6,880 bases of DNA, from contig JBAXIG010000074.1 in NCBI GenBank assembly GCA_037138535.1, positions 1 to 6,880 of the forward strand. The letters are read 5' to 3'. The notes beneath the pieces were generated by a model. It made no database searches, was not told where the DNA came from, and saw only the letters and a list, made by a program, of their open reading frames with translations. Every line of letters starts with the position of its first letter. Within the stretch, counting starts at the first letter, position 1. The DNA is from GCA-2737595 sp037138535. GTDB taxonomy: Bacteria > Actinomycetota > Actinomycetes > Nanopelagicales > Nanopelagicaceae. The position numbers were made by a program, and so were the translations under genes. Below, piece by piece: positions 6,216 to 6,880 of the stretch.

Positions 6216-6880
6216 ATGACCGAGCAATCTAACTCCGCGCTTGAAGACGATGTTCCGGAGCAAATGCGGATTCGGCGCGAGAAGCGCAGCCGACTGATTG
6301 CTGCCGGCCTGGATCCCTATCCGGTCGCGGTACCTCGCACCACCACTCTCAAAGCGCTCCGGGAGCGTTTTGCTGATCTGGAAATTGATGTGGCTACCGG
6401 GGAGAGCGAGAGCGTTACTGGTCGGGTCATCTTTAAACGCGACACCGGCAAGCTGGCTTTTGCCACGCTTCGTGAAGGCGATGGCACTCAGCTTCAAGTG
6501 ATGTTCTCTTTGGATCGCGCCGGCGAAGATGTACTCGCAGCTTGGAAGAGCGATGTCGATCTAGGTGATCTCGTTTCAGTTTCCGGCGAAGTCATTACCT
6601 CAAAGCGCGGCGAACTTTCGGTGCTTGCTTCTTCCTGGGTTCACGCAGCTAAAGCACTTCGTCCGCTTCCCGTAGAACATAAGCCACTCTCCGAAGAGAC
6701 TCGTGTGCGTATGCGCTATGTCGATTTGATTATGCGCGATACCGCACGCGATGTCGCGCGCCTACGTCCAAATGTGATGCGCTCGCTTCGCGAGTCATTC
6801 CACGCTCGTACATTTATCGAAGTCGAAACTCCGATGCTTCAGGTACTTCATGGTGGGGCCACTGCCCGTCCTTTCGTCAC
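6216..6880 (+). CDS. lysS: Lysyl-tRNA synthetase, class II, N-terminal part (cut by window edge)
   Basis: Attaches lysine to tRNA-Lys in the cytosol. About 221 codons are visible with no stop before the edge. Reading from ATG 6216, an N-terminal helical segment with RREKRSRLIAAGLDPYPV is followed by the anticodon-binding OB fold, with GRVIFKRDTGKLAFATLREG at 69-88. Then come the linker KPLSEETRVRMRYVDLIMR and the start of the class II catalytic domain, with motif 1 around FIEVETPMLQ (200-209) and HGGATARPF. The sequence is of the actinobacterial LysS type. The C-terminal catalytic half with motifs 2 and 3 is outside the window, so intactness cannot be judged. The gene lies 18 bp after coaX, the order also seen in mycobacteria (coaX, one gene, lysS). 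LysX, the fusion with an MprF-like membrane domain, is unlikely because the N-terminus starts directly with the LysS helical segment. Confidence 0.95.
   Translation, partial: MTEQSNSALEDDVPEQMRIRREKRSRLIAAGLDPYPVAVPRTTTLKALRERFADLEIDVATGESESVTGRVIFKRDTGKLAFATLREGDGTQLQVMFSLDRAGEDVLAAWKSDVDLGDLVSVSGEVITSKRGELSVLASSWVHAAKALRPLPVEHKPLSEETRVRMRYVDLIMRDTARDVARLRPNVMRSLRESFHARTFIEVETPMLQVLHGGATARPFV

Overview
The window reads as a stretch of chromosome from an actinobacterium (Actinomycetota) with moderate GC, roughly half by eye. The gene order is the main reason: a Rossmann/DUF2520 protein, panC, nadB, nadC, type III pantothenate kinase (coaX) and lysS run in one direction. This closely resembles the Streptomyces order and, more loosely, the Mycobacterium order DUF2520-panC-panD-coaX-lysS. 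The proteins are also of actinobacterial type, above all the CoaX, the LysS N-terminus and the NuoD2-like protein. The GC looks low for Streptomyces-like soil lineages, so a lower-GC aquatic lineage is possible. That last point is only a guess.

Layout. Positions 1-86 (minus) hold the first 28 codons of a small protein that resembles DUF4287 proteins and runs off the left edge. Positions 107-1183 (minus) hold a compact NuoD/NuoD2-like protein of 358 residues. A 73-bp divergent intergenic region (1184-1256) follows. From 1257 to 6197 (plus) there are five tightly packed genes: DUF2520 protein, panC, nadB, nadC and coaX. Every junction in this run overlaps by 4-17 bp. After an 18-bp gap, lysS begins at 6216 and runs off the right edge; about 221 codons are visible and it has no stop in the window.

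How the genes work together. panC (pantothenate from pantoate and beta-alanine) and coaX (first step from pantothenate to CoA) serve CoA synthesis. nadB and nadC (aspartate to iminoaspartate; quinolinate to nicotinate mononucleotide) serve NAD synthesis. nadA, panB, panD and a classical panE are not in the window. The DUF2520 protein is translationally coupled to panC, and its biochemical function is not established. lysS probably has its own start signal, because no good ribosome binding site is seen and a TANNNT -10-like hexamer lies just upstream.

No mobile element, CRISPR array, tRNA, rRNA or convincing terminator was seen. The window is mainly housekeeping DNA. The points most worth a second look are the orphan NuoD2-like protein with altered quinone-site residues, the uncharacterised DUF2520 gene fused by overlap to the pantothenate/NAD genes, and two possible leaderless starts.
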